Shown here: positions 1 to 6,749 of the stretch, one piece after another
Layout: every line of letters starts with the position of its first letter
Position numbering within the stretch: position 1 is the stretch's first letter
Assembly: GCA_023441145.1 (NCBI GenBank)
Contig: JAEZQN010000415.1
Coordinates: 1 to 8,024, forward strand
Direction of reading: 5' to 3'
Length of the DNA stretch: 8,024 bases
DNA from: Bacillota bacterium
GTDB lineage: Bacteria > Bacillota > Clostridia > Lachnospirales > Lachnospiraceae
Notes under the pieces: model-generated
The model's input: the letters and a program-made list of their open reading frames with translations, nothing else
The model's database searches: none
Told to the model about the DNA's origin: nothing
Program-made: the position numbers and the translations under genes

Positions 1-1
1 C

Positions 2-169
2 TGTCGAACTGGTCAAAGAAGTTACAATGCAGCTAGAGTAGTGCAGAATCTAGGTTATGATAAAGTATTTAATATTTCTGGTAGTTATTTAGGGCTTTCC
101 TTTTATGAATATTTTAATGATGTAACAACAGGAAGAGACAAAATTCTAACAGAGTATAATTTTAGATAA
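2..169 (+). CDS. C-terminal end of a rhodanese-domain protein, probably a CoA-disulfide reductase-like flavoprotein (5'-truncated by window)
   Basis: Only the last 55 codons are present; the reading frame is open from the left edge to TAA at 167-169. The visible peptide begins CRTGQRSYNAARV, which has the form of a rhodanese active-site loop (catalytic Cys followed by TGxRS), then the helix and the GYDKVFNISGSY segment typical of the end of rhodanese domains. This combination, with the tail LGLSFYEYFND, is characteristic of rhodanese domains fused to the C-terminus of FAD/NAD-dependent pyridine nucleotide-disulfide oxidoreductases (CoA-disulfide reductase/NADH oxidase family), which handle thiol and persulfide redox in the cytoplasm. 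The flavoprotein part lies outside the window, so a stand-alone rhodanese cannot be excluded. The gene converges on the regulator at 239-1411 and shows no functional tie to the plus-strand cluster. Confidence 0.75.
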   Translation, partial: CRTGQRSYNAARVVQNLGYDKVFNISGSYLGLSFYEYFNDVTTGRDKILTEYNFR

Positions 170-183
170 TCCTATATATAATT

Positions 184-236
184 AAATAAAGAAAACCGCC
201 AGTTTGATTTGCACAAATAGGTGGTTTTCTTTATTT
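184..236. terminator. Bidirectional intrinsic terminator between convergent genes
   Basis: The arm at 184-200 pairs with 220-236 over 17 bp: 16 Watson-Crick pairs and one G-U wobble (198/222). The loop is about 19 nt. A/T-rich ends give a T-rich 3' side in both directions. The hairpin lies 14 bp after the rhodanese gene's stop and ends 2 bp before the regulator's stop codon (TAG, minus strand), so it can serve both convergent transcripts. Confidence 0.9.
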
Positions 237-238
237 GC

Positions 239-1411
239 CTATAACATATCTTGTAGCATAAAACCTAGAGAAAGTTTTAGTCTAGTATCCAGATCAGATA
301 GATTAGCATGTAGTATTTCTGAGGCTTTATTAAGCTTGTAGTTTATTGTATTTCTATGGACAAATAGTTCAGTGGCAGTATCCATTACACTTCCATTATG
401 ACTTAGATAGCATCTTAATACTTCACATAGATTCGAACGGTTTTTAGTATCATAATCCTCTAGTGGCTTTATTGTTTTCTCATAATATTCTAGTAAAATA
501 TCTGGATCTTCTACCCCCATGAGCAATTTATAGATTCCCATATCAGAATAGCATATCATGTCAGGAGAAAATTTTCCTAAGGACTGAAGCTTAAGAATTT
601 TTAGTGCCTGGCTGTGACTTTTGTATAGACATCGAATACTTTTTGTACATTTTCCAATGCCTATGTAGTAACACTCTGTTTTCTGTAGGTATTGATCAAG
701 ATATGCTTTTATGTCCCCCATAAAGGAGCGTATACGATCTTCTGAATAATTGGCTAATACTAGTACTATATCATTTTCATTAGAAAAGGTAGCAAAGGAA
801 TCATACTTACGATGTTGTATGTAGTTATCTATATACATAATAAGATAGGTAAGTCGATTGTTATCAATAGCATCTTGATTATTATGGACCACCTTGATGA
901 CACAGACATGATATCCAAAATCAACTTTAAATCCATGTTGCAATAGAGGAACTAGGTAAAGCTCTTCTTGCTTCGGAAAAAAGATGGCATTTTTAAACGC
1001 AGAGGCAATGGCCAGACTTATTTGTTCTGAAATTGTAATGGTATAGGAGAAAATACGCATTATTTCTGCAATATGAATTTTCCAAGGGACTAAAAAAATG
1101 GGGAAATCATGTTGATTTCCAAAGTCAATTATTTCACTTGGAATCGTTTCTAAAAATGGGCCAGTATTAAGAACAATGCCTGAAGCCTTATGCTTCCAAA
1201 TATTACGAACAAGATCTAGAAGGGTTTGGCTAGCGTTAAGACCAATTCCAGTGGAAAATGCAATTTCTCCTCCTTCTAAGAAAGTGGAAGCCTCTTTTGT
1301 TTCTACCATATGAACCCAACTAACAATGTTACTCATGCCACCTTTCCCTGCTATTAAGGTAATATCCATATGAGATACTTTTTCGATGAGTCGTTTTAAT
1401 TCTACTGACAC
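239..1411 (-). CDS. PucR-family transcriptional regulator (PucR N-domain, GGDEF-like middle, C-terminal HTH)
   Basis: This 390-aa protein has the full three-part plan of PucR/CdaR-type regulators. Residues ~5-125 match the PucR N-terminal sensor domain (LKRLIEKV start, WVHMVE, GEIAFSTGIGL, then DFPIFLVPW before IAEIMRIF). Residues ~150-300 look like the degenerate GGDEF-like middle domain (CYYIGIGKC, SHSQALKILKL). Residues ~330-387 are the PucR-type helix-turn-helix, with TATELFVHRNTINYKLNKA as the recognition region. Start: GTG at 1411-1409, with AGGTG about 6 nt upstream on the minus strand; the next in-frame Met (residue 15) would cut into the N-domain. The family regulates purine, allantoin and other nitrogen-compound catabolism, usually as activators. 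Divergent placement beside the catabolic and transport cluster suggests it controls that cluster in response to its substrate, but the ligand cannot be read from sequence. Confidence 0.92.
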   Translation of the reverse strand: MSVELKRLIEKVSHMDITLIAGKGGMSNIVSWVHMVETKEASTFLEGGEIAFSTGIGLNASQTLLDLVRNIWKHKASGIVLNTGPFLETIPSEIIDFGNQHDFPIFLVPWKIHIAEIMRIFSYTITISEQISLAIASAFKNAIFFPKQEELYLVPLLQHGFKVDFGYHVCVIKVVHNNQDAIDNNRLTYLIMYIDNYIQHRKYDSFATFSNENDIVLVLANYSEDRIRSFMGDIKAYLDQYLQKTECYYIGIGKCTKSIRCLYKSHSQALKILKLQSLGKFSPDMICYSDMGIYKLLMGVEDPDILLEYYEKTIKPLEDYDTKNRSNLCEVLRCYLSHNGSVMDTATELFVHRNTINYKLNKASEILHANLSDLDTRLKLSLGFMLQDML

Positions 1412-1435
1412 ACAAACACCTACTTTCTTAATAAA

Positions 1436-1467
1436 AAAGGCGAAGATGCTTCTGCACCTTCGCCTTT
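1436..1467 (-). promoter_or_regulatory. Hairpin with T-run at the predicted 5' end of the regulator transcript (possible attenuator or 5' stabiliser)
   Basis: Read on the minus strand, 1467-1454 pairs with 1449-1436 in a continuous 14-bp stem (one G-U wobble at 1457/1446) closed by an AGAA tetraloop. Six T residues (1438-1433) follow or overlap the base of the stem. This has intrinsic-terminator form, yet it lies between the regulator's promoter and its GTG start, ending about 22 nt before the start codon. No upstream minus-strand gene needs terminating here. The predicted transcription start (~1467) coincides with the first base of the stem. It could be a promoter-proximal terminator or a 5' stem-loop protecting the mRNA. 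On the plus strand the 1446/1457 pair is an A·C mismatch and the trailing T-run is short, so minus-strand function fits better. Confidence 0.7.
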
Positions 1468-1473
1468 GCTGTA

Positions 1474-1501
1474 ATTATAAAGCATTTTATAGATTTGTCA
1501 A
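1474..1501 (-). promoter_or_regulatory. σA-type promoter of the PucR-family regulator
   Basis: On the minus strand there is a consensus -35 TTGACA (plus-strand 1501-1496), a 16-bp spacer and a consensus -10 TATAAT (plus-strand 1479-1474). A start about 7 nt downstream falls near 1467, some 56 nt before the GTG start codon. Both hexamers match consensus exactly, so the regulator is probably well transcribed unless repressed or attenuated by the hairpin that follows. Confidence 0.82.
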
Positions 1502-1531
1502 GTATTGGATACAAAGGAGGGGGATAGAATT

Positions 1532-1545
1532 TGTGCTTTAGCACA
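1532..1545. promoter_or_regulatory. Perfect palindrome, candidate operator in the divergent region
   Basis: The sequence TGTGCT-TT-AGCACA is a perfect inverted repeat with 6-bp arms and a 2-bp centre. It lies 30 bp upstream of the regulator's -35 box and 44 bp upstream of the plus-strand -10 box, a plausible activator or operator position between divergent promoters. A related half-site, GTGCT, recurs at 1616-1620. It does not obviously match the published B. subtilis PucR site. That it is the binding site of the adjacent regulator is inference. Confidence 0.4.
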
Positions 1546-1567
1546 GACCATTTTAGGCTTCGGTTTA

Positions 1568-1595
1568 TTGTTCTTAAATATCTCTAGGATATAAT
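1568..1595 (+). promoter_or_regulatory. Probable promoter of the aminotransferase cluster, weak -35
   Basis: A perfect -10 hexamer TATAAT lies at 1590-1595. The best upstream partner is TTGTTC at 1568-1573 with a 16-bp spacer, matching the -35 consensus at only its first three positions. A good -10 with a poor -35 fits an activator-dependent promoter. The predicted start near 1602 would give a leader of about 63 nt before the aminotransferase ATG. The isolated TTGACA at 1633-1638 has no suitable -10 and is not used in this call. Confidence 0.5.
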
Positions 1596-1665
1596 AGCCC
1601 TATAAAAACAGTTTGGTGCTAGTGTAGATCACTTGACATAATACATATAGAGGAGAGGGAATGCT

Positions 1666-2994
1666 ATGAATGGTGAAAAAGTAAAAAGTAATCAAAGGGA
1701 TTATGTACTACAATCTTGGAGTAAACAAGGAAACATGAATCCGATTGCTGTAAAAAGAGCGGAGGGGATCTACTTTTATGATTATGATGACAATCGATAT
1801 ACAGATATGTCTTCACAACTGGTGAATTTAAATTTGGGATTTGGGAATCAAGACATTGCAGATGCAATAAAAGAGCAGGTAGATCAGTTTTGTTTTATGG
1901 GGCCATCTTATGCAGTAGAGTCTAGATCTACATTAGCAGAGATGATCATTAAGCTACTTCCAGAGACCTTTGGGAAAATATTTTTTACCAATGCAGGGGC
2001 AGATGCTAACGAAAATGCTATTAAGATGGCTCGTATGTATACAGGAAGAAAGAAAGTATTTAGTCGCTACAGAAGCTATCATGGTTCTACCTTCGGAGCC
2101 GGTAATTTGACTGGAGAACCAAGGAGATATCCCCTTGAACCTGGAATTCCAGGGTTTGTGAAATTCTTTGATCCTTACCTTTATCGAGAACAGTTAGCCT
2201 TTCCCTCTGAAGAGGATGCATCGATTTATTATATAGCTAAATTAAGAGAGCAAATCCTATACGAAGGCCCAGAAAGTATTGCTGCCATCGTTCTTGAAAC
2301 CATTACTGGTTCCAATGGTATTATACTTCCACCAAAGGGATATTTACCAGGAGTGAGAAAGCTTTGTGATGAGTATGGAATCGTAATGATTTGTGATGAG
2401 GTAATGTCAGGATGGGGAAGAACGGGTAAGATGTTCGCCTTTGAGAATTATGATGTAGTACCAGATATGGTAACCTTCGCAAAAGGTGTCACCTGTGGTT
2501 ATGTACAGCTTGGAGGGGTAGCCGTAAGCAAAGTAATAGCATCCTATTTTGACGATTATTTCTTATCCTGTGGGCTAACCTATAGTGGCCATCCTTTAGC
2601 CTGTGCAGCAGGAGTTGCTTGTGTGAATTATTATAGTAAGGCTAATGTGTTAGAACATGTCAATGTGGTTGGGAAGCTATTAGGAGAGAAACTTGAGGAA
2701 TTAAAATTGAGGCATCAATGTGTAGGAGATGTTCGTTATATTGGTCTATTCTCCTGTGTTGAGCTAGTGAAAGATAAAGAAACAAAGGAACCAATTGTTC
2801 CTTATGGGAAGGATCCGGATGGAATCATGGGAAAGATTATCGGATTGTTGAAGGAGAAAGGCTTTATGACTTACTCACATGAGAATATGATTTTTATATG
2901 TCCACCATTAATTATTACAAAGGAACAGCTCCTGCAGGAGTTAGCAAAATTAGATCAGGTATTAGTTATAGTAGATGAAAAAATAGTAAGCTAG
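1666..2994 (+). CDS. Class III (PLP-dependent) aminotransferase, possibly β-alanine/taurine-type ω-aminotransferase
   Basis: At 442 aa this is full length for class III aminotransferases. Visible cofactor motifs are TNAGADANENAIKMAR (residues 108-123, PLP phosphate-binding region), SYHGST with Tyr138 stacking on the ring, CDEV with Asp244 contacting the pyridine nitrogen, FAKGVT with Lys273 as the Schiff-base lysine, and LTYSGHPLACAA with Thr305 near the phosphate. Family members move an ω-amino group from substrates such as β-alanine, GABA or taurine to pyruvate or 2-oxoglutarate. The following dehydrogenase and the hydantoinase-like start at 8002 suggest β-alanine -> malonic semialdehyde in reductive pyrimidine breakdown. 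Taurine -> sulfoacetaldehyde is the closest alternative, and motifs alone do not separate these. Start ATG 1666 follows AGGAGAGGGA at 1651-1660; an ATG at 1661 is out of frame and stops after two codons. It is the first gene of the plus-strand cluster. Confidence 0.9.
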   Translation: MNGEKVKSNQRDYVLQSWSKQGNMNPIAVKRAEGIYFYDYDDNRYTDMSSQLVNLNLGFGNQDIADAIKEQVDQFCFMGPSYAVESRSTLAEMIIKLLPETFGKIFFTNAGADANENAIKMARMYTGRKKVFSRYRSYHGSTFGAGNLTGEPRRYPLEPGIPGFVKFFDPYLYREQLAFPSEEDASIYYIAKLREQILYEGPESIAAIVLETITGSNGIILPPKGYLPGVRKLCDEYGIVMICDEVMSGWGRTGKMFAFENYDVVPDMVTFAKGVTCGYVQLGGVAVSKVIASYFDDYFLSCGLTYSGHPLACAAGVACVNYYSKANVLEHVNVVGKLLGEKLEELKLRHQCVGDVRYIGLFSCVELVKDKETKEPIVPYGKDPDGIMGKIIGLLKEKGFMTYSHENMIFICPPLIITKEQLLQELAKLDQVLVIVDEKIVS

Positions 2995-3012
2995 GGAAAA
3001 GGGGGAATATAT

Positions 3013-4173
3013 ATGTCTCACTACACAGTTCCACAACATATTTTTATAGGTAAAAATGCCATAGAAGAGGCCGCACCCTACATAAAAGCCTGTGGTAAGA
3101 ATGCTCTTATTGTGACAGATAAGCATATAGGTAAGTCCCCAATGTATGAGAAATTAGTAGATACTCTTCAGAAAGAAGAGGTTAGCCTAACCACTTTTGA
3201 TGAGATAAGTGGAGAGCCTACAGACACTATGATTGAGAATGGCCTTTCTATTTACAAGAAAAGTAAGTGTCAGTTTGTTATTGGAATTGGTGGTGGAAGT
3301 CCCCTAGATGCAGCAAAAGCAATAGCAGCAATGTCTGTTAATACGGGAAAGATTTCTGATTATTTGAACAAAGAAATTACAGGGGTGATTCCTCCCATCA
3401 TCGCCGTTCCCACTACGGCAGGTACAGGGTCTGAAGCCACTAAATTCACAATTATTACGGATAGTAACAATGGAATTAAGATGCTACTTAAGGGGGATAA
3501 ACTTGTACCTACAATTGCCGTAGTAGACTATGATTTTTCCATGGATATGCCCAAGTCAATTACTGTTGCAACAGGCCTTGACGCTTTAACTCATGCAGTG
3601 GAGGCTTACACTTCAAAGAAAGCTTTTGAACTAACGGATACCTTAGCGATATCTGCTGTAAAGAGAATCATGAAGTATCTTCCTATTGTCTACTATAACG
3701 GGTATGATGTGGTAGCAAGAGAGCAGATGGCTTTAGCAGCACTAGAAGCAGGAATATGTATTAACAACTCCAGTGTTACCATTGTTCATGGAATGAGTCG
3801 CCCAATTGGTGCCCTCTTTCATGTACCCCACGGAATGTCTAATGCGATACTGTTAAAAGATTGTCTCGCTTTTGCTTTGGATGGTGCCATTAATCGATTT
3901 GCCAATCTGGGTAAGGTAATTGGGGCAGCCAAAGAAGAGGATACCGACTTAGAGGCAGCGGTTAAGTTTTTAGTGGAGGTCGAACAATTATGCTCACTTT
4001 GTCAAGTACCATCATTGATGGATTATGATATTAGTAAGGAGGAGTTTTTAGAGGCCTTAGATAAAATGGCAGAGGATGCAATCGCCTCAAAAAGCCCTGC
4101 AAATACAATAAAAACAGTTACAAAGGAAGATTGCATAAAGATCTATAAGAGAGTTTGTGGACTCAGGGAATAA
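3013..4173 (+). CDS. Iron-type (group III) alcohol dehydrogenase, possible malonic semialdehyde or sulfoacetaldehyde reductase
   Basis: At 386 aa it is the normal length for Fe-dependent alcohol dehydrogenases. The nucleotide-binding motif GIGGGSPLDAAKAIA starts at residue 91, and PTTAGTGSEAT follows. The four expected metal ligands are present: Asp190 and His194 in GLDALTHAVEAY, then His259 (VHGMSRPIGA) and His273 (VPHGMSNA), with the 4- and 14-residue spacings of the FucO family. His270 is also conserved near the active site. Such enzymes reduce aldehydes with NAD(P)H in the cytoplasm. The start lies 18 bp after the aminotransferase stop, with AGGGGG 7 nt before ATG, so the two are almost certainly cotranscribed and act in sequence: the aminotransferase makes a semialdehyde and this enzyme reduces it. 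The specific product (3-hydroxypropionate or isethionate) is inference. Confidence 0.92.
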   Translation: MSHYTVPQHIFIGKNAIEEAAPYIKACGKNALIVTDKHIGKSPMYEKLVDTLQKEEVSLTTFDEISGEPTDTMIENGLSIYKKSKCQFVIGIGGGSPLDAAKAIAAMSVNTGKISDYLNKEITGVIPPIIAVPTTAGTGSEATKFTIITDSNNGIKMLLKGDKLVPTIAVVDYDFSMDMPKSITVATGLDALTHAVEAYTSKKAFELTDTLAISAVKRIMKYLPIVYYNGYDVVAREQMALAALEAGICINNSSVTIVHGMSRPIGALFHVPHGMSNAILLKDCLAFALDGAINRFANLGKVIGAAKEEDTDLEAAVKFLVEVEQLCSLCQVPSLMDYDISKEEFLEALDKMAEDAIASKSPANTIKTVTKEDCIKIYKRVCGLRE

Positions 4174-4177
4174 TAGA

Positions 4178-4226
4178 AAAAGCAGGCAATGGAGCTGATA
4201 AGAGGTTAGCCCTATTGCCTGCTTTT
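4178..4226 (+). terminator. Intra-cluster hairpin between enzyme genes and ABC importer genes
   Basis: A perfect 13-bp stem (4178-4190 with 4214-4226) starts 5 bp after the dehydrogenase stop. It is extended inward by two more pairs, one A·C mismatch and a further 5 bp, leaving a 7-nt loop. The stem ends in TTTT, but the bases after it are CAATTATAAATTG, a weak termination tail. It may be a leaky terminator or processing hairpin that sets different mRNA levels for the enzymes and the transporter. I see no convincing promoter between it and the ATPase gene. Confidence 0.65.
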
Positions 4227-4242
4227 CAATTATAAATTGCAT

Positions 4243-4248
4243 GGGAGG
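4243..4248 (+). promoter_or_regulatory. Ribosome binding site fixing the ATPase start at 4256
   Basis: GGGAGG at 4243-4248 is 7 nt before ATG 4256. The in-frame ATG at 4241 overlaps this site and lacks a Shine-Dalgarno of its own, so it is not the likely start. Confidence 0.8.
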
Positions 4249-4255
4249 TTTTCAT

Positions 4256-5056
4256 ATGAGCGAAGTTATGGATAAAAACAAAAAAGAGATTGAGATAAAG
4301 ATGAAGAAATTGGGGATGACTTTTAAGGATAATAGTGGAAATGACATAACGGCCTTAACCAATGTGAATTTAGATATCTATAAAGGAGAATTTATTTCAC
4401 TTCTTGGGCCATCAGGTTGTGGAAAGACGACCTTACTTCGCATCGTAGCAGATCTTCTAGAACCTACGGATGGTGAAGTTCATATTGCTGGAATGACTCC
4501 AAAGGAAATTCGCCTTCAAAAAAAATTTGGTATCGTTTTTCAAAGTGCAGTACTGTTTGACTGGAGAACAGTGCAACAGAACATTGAACTTCCACTGGAA
4601 ACCCTACATTTTACTAAAGCCGAGAGGCATAAGCGAGCGGAGGAAATGCTTGAAATGGTGGGCTTATCTAATTTTAGAAAGCATTATCCAAAACAGTTAA
4701 GTGGTGGGATGCAGCAGAGAGTAAATATTGCCAGAGCCCTATCGATTCACCCTGAGATTCTGTTAATGGATGAACCATTTTCCGCATTAGATGAGTTTAC
4801 CAAGGAAAAACTTCATGAGGATCTACTTGGAATTTGGAGACAGACTAATAAGACCGTTCTTTTTGTTACCCACAATATCTCAGAGGCTGTATTCTTGTCA
4901 GACCGTGTCTGTGTGCTCTCTCCACATCCAGGAAGATTATCTGCCATCGTAGATATTGATTTACCAAGACCAAGAAGTATAGACATAAAAGAGACTCTAG
5001 AGTTTACACGACTAGTAAAGAAGGTCCGTGATAGCTTCGAGGGAGGGAGTCTATGA
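4256..5056 (+). CDS. ABC importer ATP-binding protein, NitT/TauT/SsuB type
   Basis: The 266-aa protein begins MSEVMDKNKKE from ATG 4256, chosen because of the GGGAGG site upstream. All ABC ATPase motifs are intact: Walker A GPSGCGKTT (51-59), Q-loop Gln96 in GIVFQS, signature LSGGMQQR (148-155), Walker B ILLMDEP with Asp172 and catalytic Glu173, D-loop SALDE, and switch His206 in VTHN. The Q-loop context and the SEAVFLSDRVCVLSPHPGRL segment after the switch are typical of the nitrate/sulfonate/taurine subfamily that also includes ThiZ-like and riboflavin/pyrimidine-precursor importers. It would sit on the cytoplasmic face, powering the two permeases that follow. The stop overlaps the next start by 4 nt (ATGA), implying translational coupling. 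Confidence 0.95.
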   Translation: MSEVMDKNKKEIEIKMKKLGMTFKDNSGNDITALTNVNLDIYKGEFISLLGPSGCGKTTLLRIVADLLEPTDGEVHIAGMTPKEIRLQKKFGIVFQSAVLFDWRTVQQNIELPLETLHFTKAERHKRAEEMLEMVGLSNFRKHYPKQLSGGMQQRVNIARALSIHPEILLMDEPFSALDEFTKEKLHEDLLGIWRQTNKTVLFVTHNISEAVFLSDRVCVLSPHPGRLSAIVDIDLPRPRSIDIKETLEFTRLVKKVRDSFEGGSL

Positions 5057-5865
5057 AAAAAAGAAAGATACCAAAATGGATTACCATGTTAGCTTGGGTT
5101 CTAGCCCTAATCGCTGTCTGGGAAATTGGTGCAAATGCCGTGGAAGCAAGTAAGAGAACTCCGGAGAATGTTTTACCCCATTTATATCAGATTATTGGCT
5201 CCATAGTAAGTGATAAACCAGTAGCCAACGGTGATACCGCTTTAGTGGTGGTACTATCTAGTGCAGGGAAAACCCTTCTTCGAGCATTATATGGATTCCT
5301 CCTTGGCACCATGTTAGGATTTGGAATGGCCTTACTATTAAAAATATCAAAGATTGCAGAAAAGGTCATATTTCCTTATTTAATGTTAATACAGATGATT
5401 CCTATTTTAGGCATGGCACCTATCATACTTGCAATCACGGGAAATATTAACGCAAGCAGAATTATTATTGCAGCTATACTTACCTTCTATCCAGTGGCAA
5501 CCAATACTCTAGCAGGGTTCAATGCAGTAGAAAGAGAAAAATACGAGTTGATGTATTCCTATGCAGCAAAGAAATCAACGATCTATAGAAAGGTATTAAT
5601 TCCCTATTCAATTCCTTATTTTTTTACCGGCCTCAAGATATCGGCACCAATGGCCATTACTGCTTCTATATTAGTAGACACTTTGCAGGGAGATGGTGGA
5701 TTAGGATGTATGCTTTCTCAATCTCAAAAACACGCTATGTCCATCTATGTATTTTGGATCATTATTTTCTTTAGTGCAGTAGTGGGAATTCTTAGTTCCA
5801 AGCTGATGGGTGTAATTGAGAGAATCTGCACCCCTCAGAACAGGAAGAGGAGGTGTAAATCATGA
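5053..5865 (+). CDS. ABC importer permease 1, NitT/TauT type (BPD_transp_1)
   Basis: This 270-aa membrane protein has about six hydrophobic segments (near residues 9-30, 74-97, 105-130, 135-156, 185-207 and 228-252). A short basic N-terminus (KKRKIPK) precedes the first segment. The ATPase-coupling EAA loop lies between the fourth and fifth segments (about 156-190), with YAAKKSTIYRKVLIPYSIP in place of the canonical EAA...G...I.LP. The start overlaps the ATPase stop in ATGA and is preceded by GGGAGGGAG; the end overlaps the second permease in the same way. Substrate identity cannot be read from the permease. The pair of non-identical permeases in one operon suggests a heterodimeric channel, unlike the single-permease homodimer usual in TauC/SsuC systems. 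Confidence 0.92.
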   Translation: MKKRKIPKWITMLAWVLALIAVWEIGANAVEASKRTPENVLPHLYQIIGSIVSDKPVANGDTALVVVLSSAGKTLLRALYGFLLGTMLGFGMALLLKISKIAEKVIFPYLMLIQMIPILGMAPIILAITGNINASRIIIAAILTFYPVATNTLAGFNAVEREKYELMYSYAAKKSTIYRKVLIPYSIPYFFTGLKISAPMAITASILVDTLQGDGGLGCMLSQSQKHAMSIYVFWIIIFFSAVVGILSSKLMGVIERICTPQNRKRRCKS

Positions 5866-6701
5866 GTTCGAAAATGAAAAGAAGGAAAAGTTTGTGGGCA
5901 AGAATGCAGGAAAATAAAAGAATTCTAGTTTTAGAAGGGGTGGTTTTACCACTGTTATTTGGGGTACTGATTCTAGTAGCCTGGCAGACAAAGATTTTAC
6001 ACACTATATTACATACGGATACTTTTACACTTCCCTTACCTGGGAGAATTGTTACAATCATTGGAGATAACATAGGCAATATTATGGTTGATGTGAAAGC
6101 TACTGTATTGGTAGCAATTCTGGGCTTACTAGGTGGTTCTTTATTAGGATATTTGCTTGCTGTTGTTGCTGCCTTATTTCCTAAATGGGGAAGCAGTGGT
6201 GTTACTCTTGTAGCTGCCTTTAATGCCATTCCTATTGTGGCACTGGCCCCTGTTATGACCAATTGGACCAAGGACGTAAGTAGTGATGCCAATGTTAGAA
6301 GTATGGTTGCAAAGATTCTGGTGGTAGTGATTGTTTGCATGGCTAATATGAGTATGAATGCATTTCGGGGATTGACTGATTTAAAACCCTATTCAGAAGA
6401 TCTAATGCGCTCAATAGCTGCTGGGAAATGGAAGACCTTATATAAACTAAGGATTCCTAATAGCGTACCCTACATATTTACAGCCCTTAAGGTGGCGGTC
6501 CCAGCAAGTGTCATTAGTGCATTAGTAAGTGAGTATTTTGCTGAGTACATTGTTGGTGTCGGAAGACAAATTCGAGAAAATATTGTATTGGCACAGTATT
6601 CGGCGGCATGGGCTTATATTGTAGTTGCCTGTCTCATTGGTATTGTCATGTATGGAATATTAATGTTAGTTCAAAGTATTTTGTTAAGGAAGCATGCATA
6701 A
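5862..6701 (+). CDS. ABC importer permease 2, NitT/TauT type (BPD_transp_1)
   Basis: A 279-aa membrane protein, distinct from permease 1 although of the same fold. A basic N-terminal tail (KMKRRKS) precedes the first membrane segment at about 23-42, and further hydrophobic stretches lie near 78-106, 115-130, 150-166, 205-225 and 250-273. The EAA loop at about 171-207 contains SIAAGKWKTLYKLRIPNSVP, a clear coupling motif with the conserved Gly188 and Pro. It has a strong ribosome binding site (GAGGAGGTG, 5847-5854) inside the end of permease 1 and a 4-nt ATGA overlap with it. With the ATPase and permease 1 it forms the inner-membrane core of an importer. A small 5-bp inverted repeat (6693-6697/6702-6706) straddles its stop codon. 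Confidence 0.92.
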   Translation: MSSKMKRRKSLWARMQENKRILVLEGVVLPLLFGVLILVAWQTKILHTILHTDTFTLPLPGRIVTIIGDNIGNIMVDVKATVLVAILGLLGGSLLGYLLAVVAALFPKWGSSGVTLVAAFNAIPIVALAPVMTNWTKDVSSDANVRSMVAKILVVVIVCMANMSMNAFRGLTDLKPYSEDLMRSIAAGKWKTLYKLRIPNSVPYIFTALKVAVPASVISALVSEYFAEYIVGVGRQIRENIVLAQYSAAWAYIVVACLIGIVMYGILMLVQSILLRKHA

Positions 6702-6749
6702 GCATGACACTTAATTGAATATAAAACCCATTTAAAAGGAGGAAAATAT

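Noticed and set aside
1531..1587. Possible 18-codon leader peptide starting at TTG 1531, preceded by AAAGGAGGGGG at 1513-1523
   Set aside because: The Shine-Dalgarno match is good, but the start is a rare TTG, the frame overlaps the palindrome and runs upstream of the predicted plus-strand transcription start, and the peptide has no recognisable regulatory codon run.
1633..1638. TTGACA resembling a -35 box
   Set aside because: At 16-18 bp downstream the sequence is in the AGGAGAGGGA ribosome binding region with no -10 match.
1661..1669. Two-codon frame ATG-CTA-TGA overlapping the aminotransferase start codon
   Set aside because: It could in principle be a minimal coupling ORF, but it is short enough to arise by chance and nothing else supports it.
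4241..4255. Earlier in-frame ATG for the ABC ATPase
   Set aside because: This ATG overlaps the GGGAGG site that serves ATG 4256 and has no Shine-Dalgarno of its own; the extra residues (MGGFH) are not family-like.
5792..6340. 182-codon open frame on the minus strand inside the permease genes
   Set aside because: It lies antisense to two clearly real membrane-protein genes, has no recognised motif and is the low-complexity type of product expected from the reverse of hydrophobic codons.
1666..6701. Taurine dissimilation cluster (taurine aminotransferase, sulfoacetaldehyde reductase, TauABC-like importer)
   Set aside because: Not excluded, but placed second: the binding protein is THI5-like and not TauA-like, and the downstream gene starts like a dihydropyrimidinase; no isethionate sulfolyase is visible.
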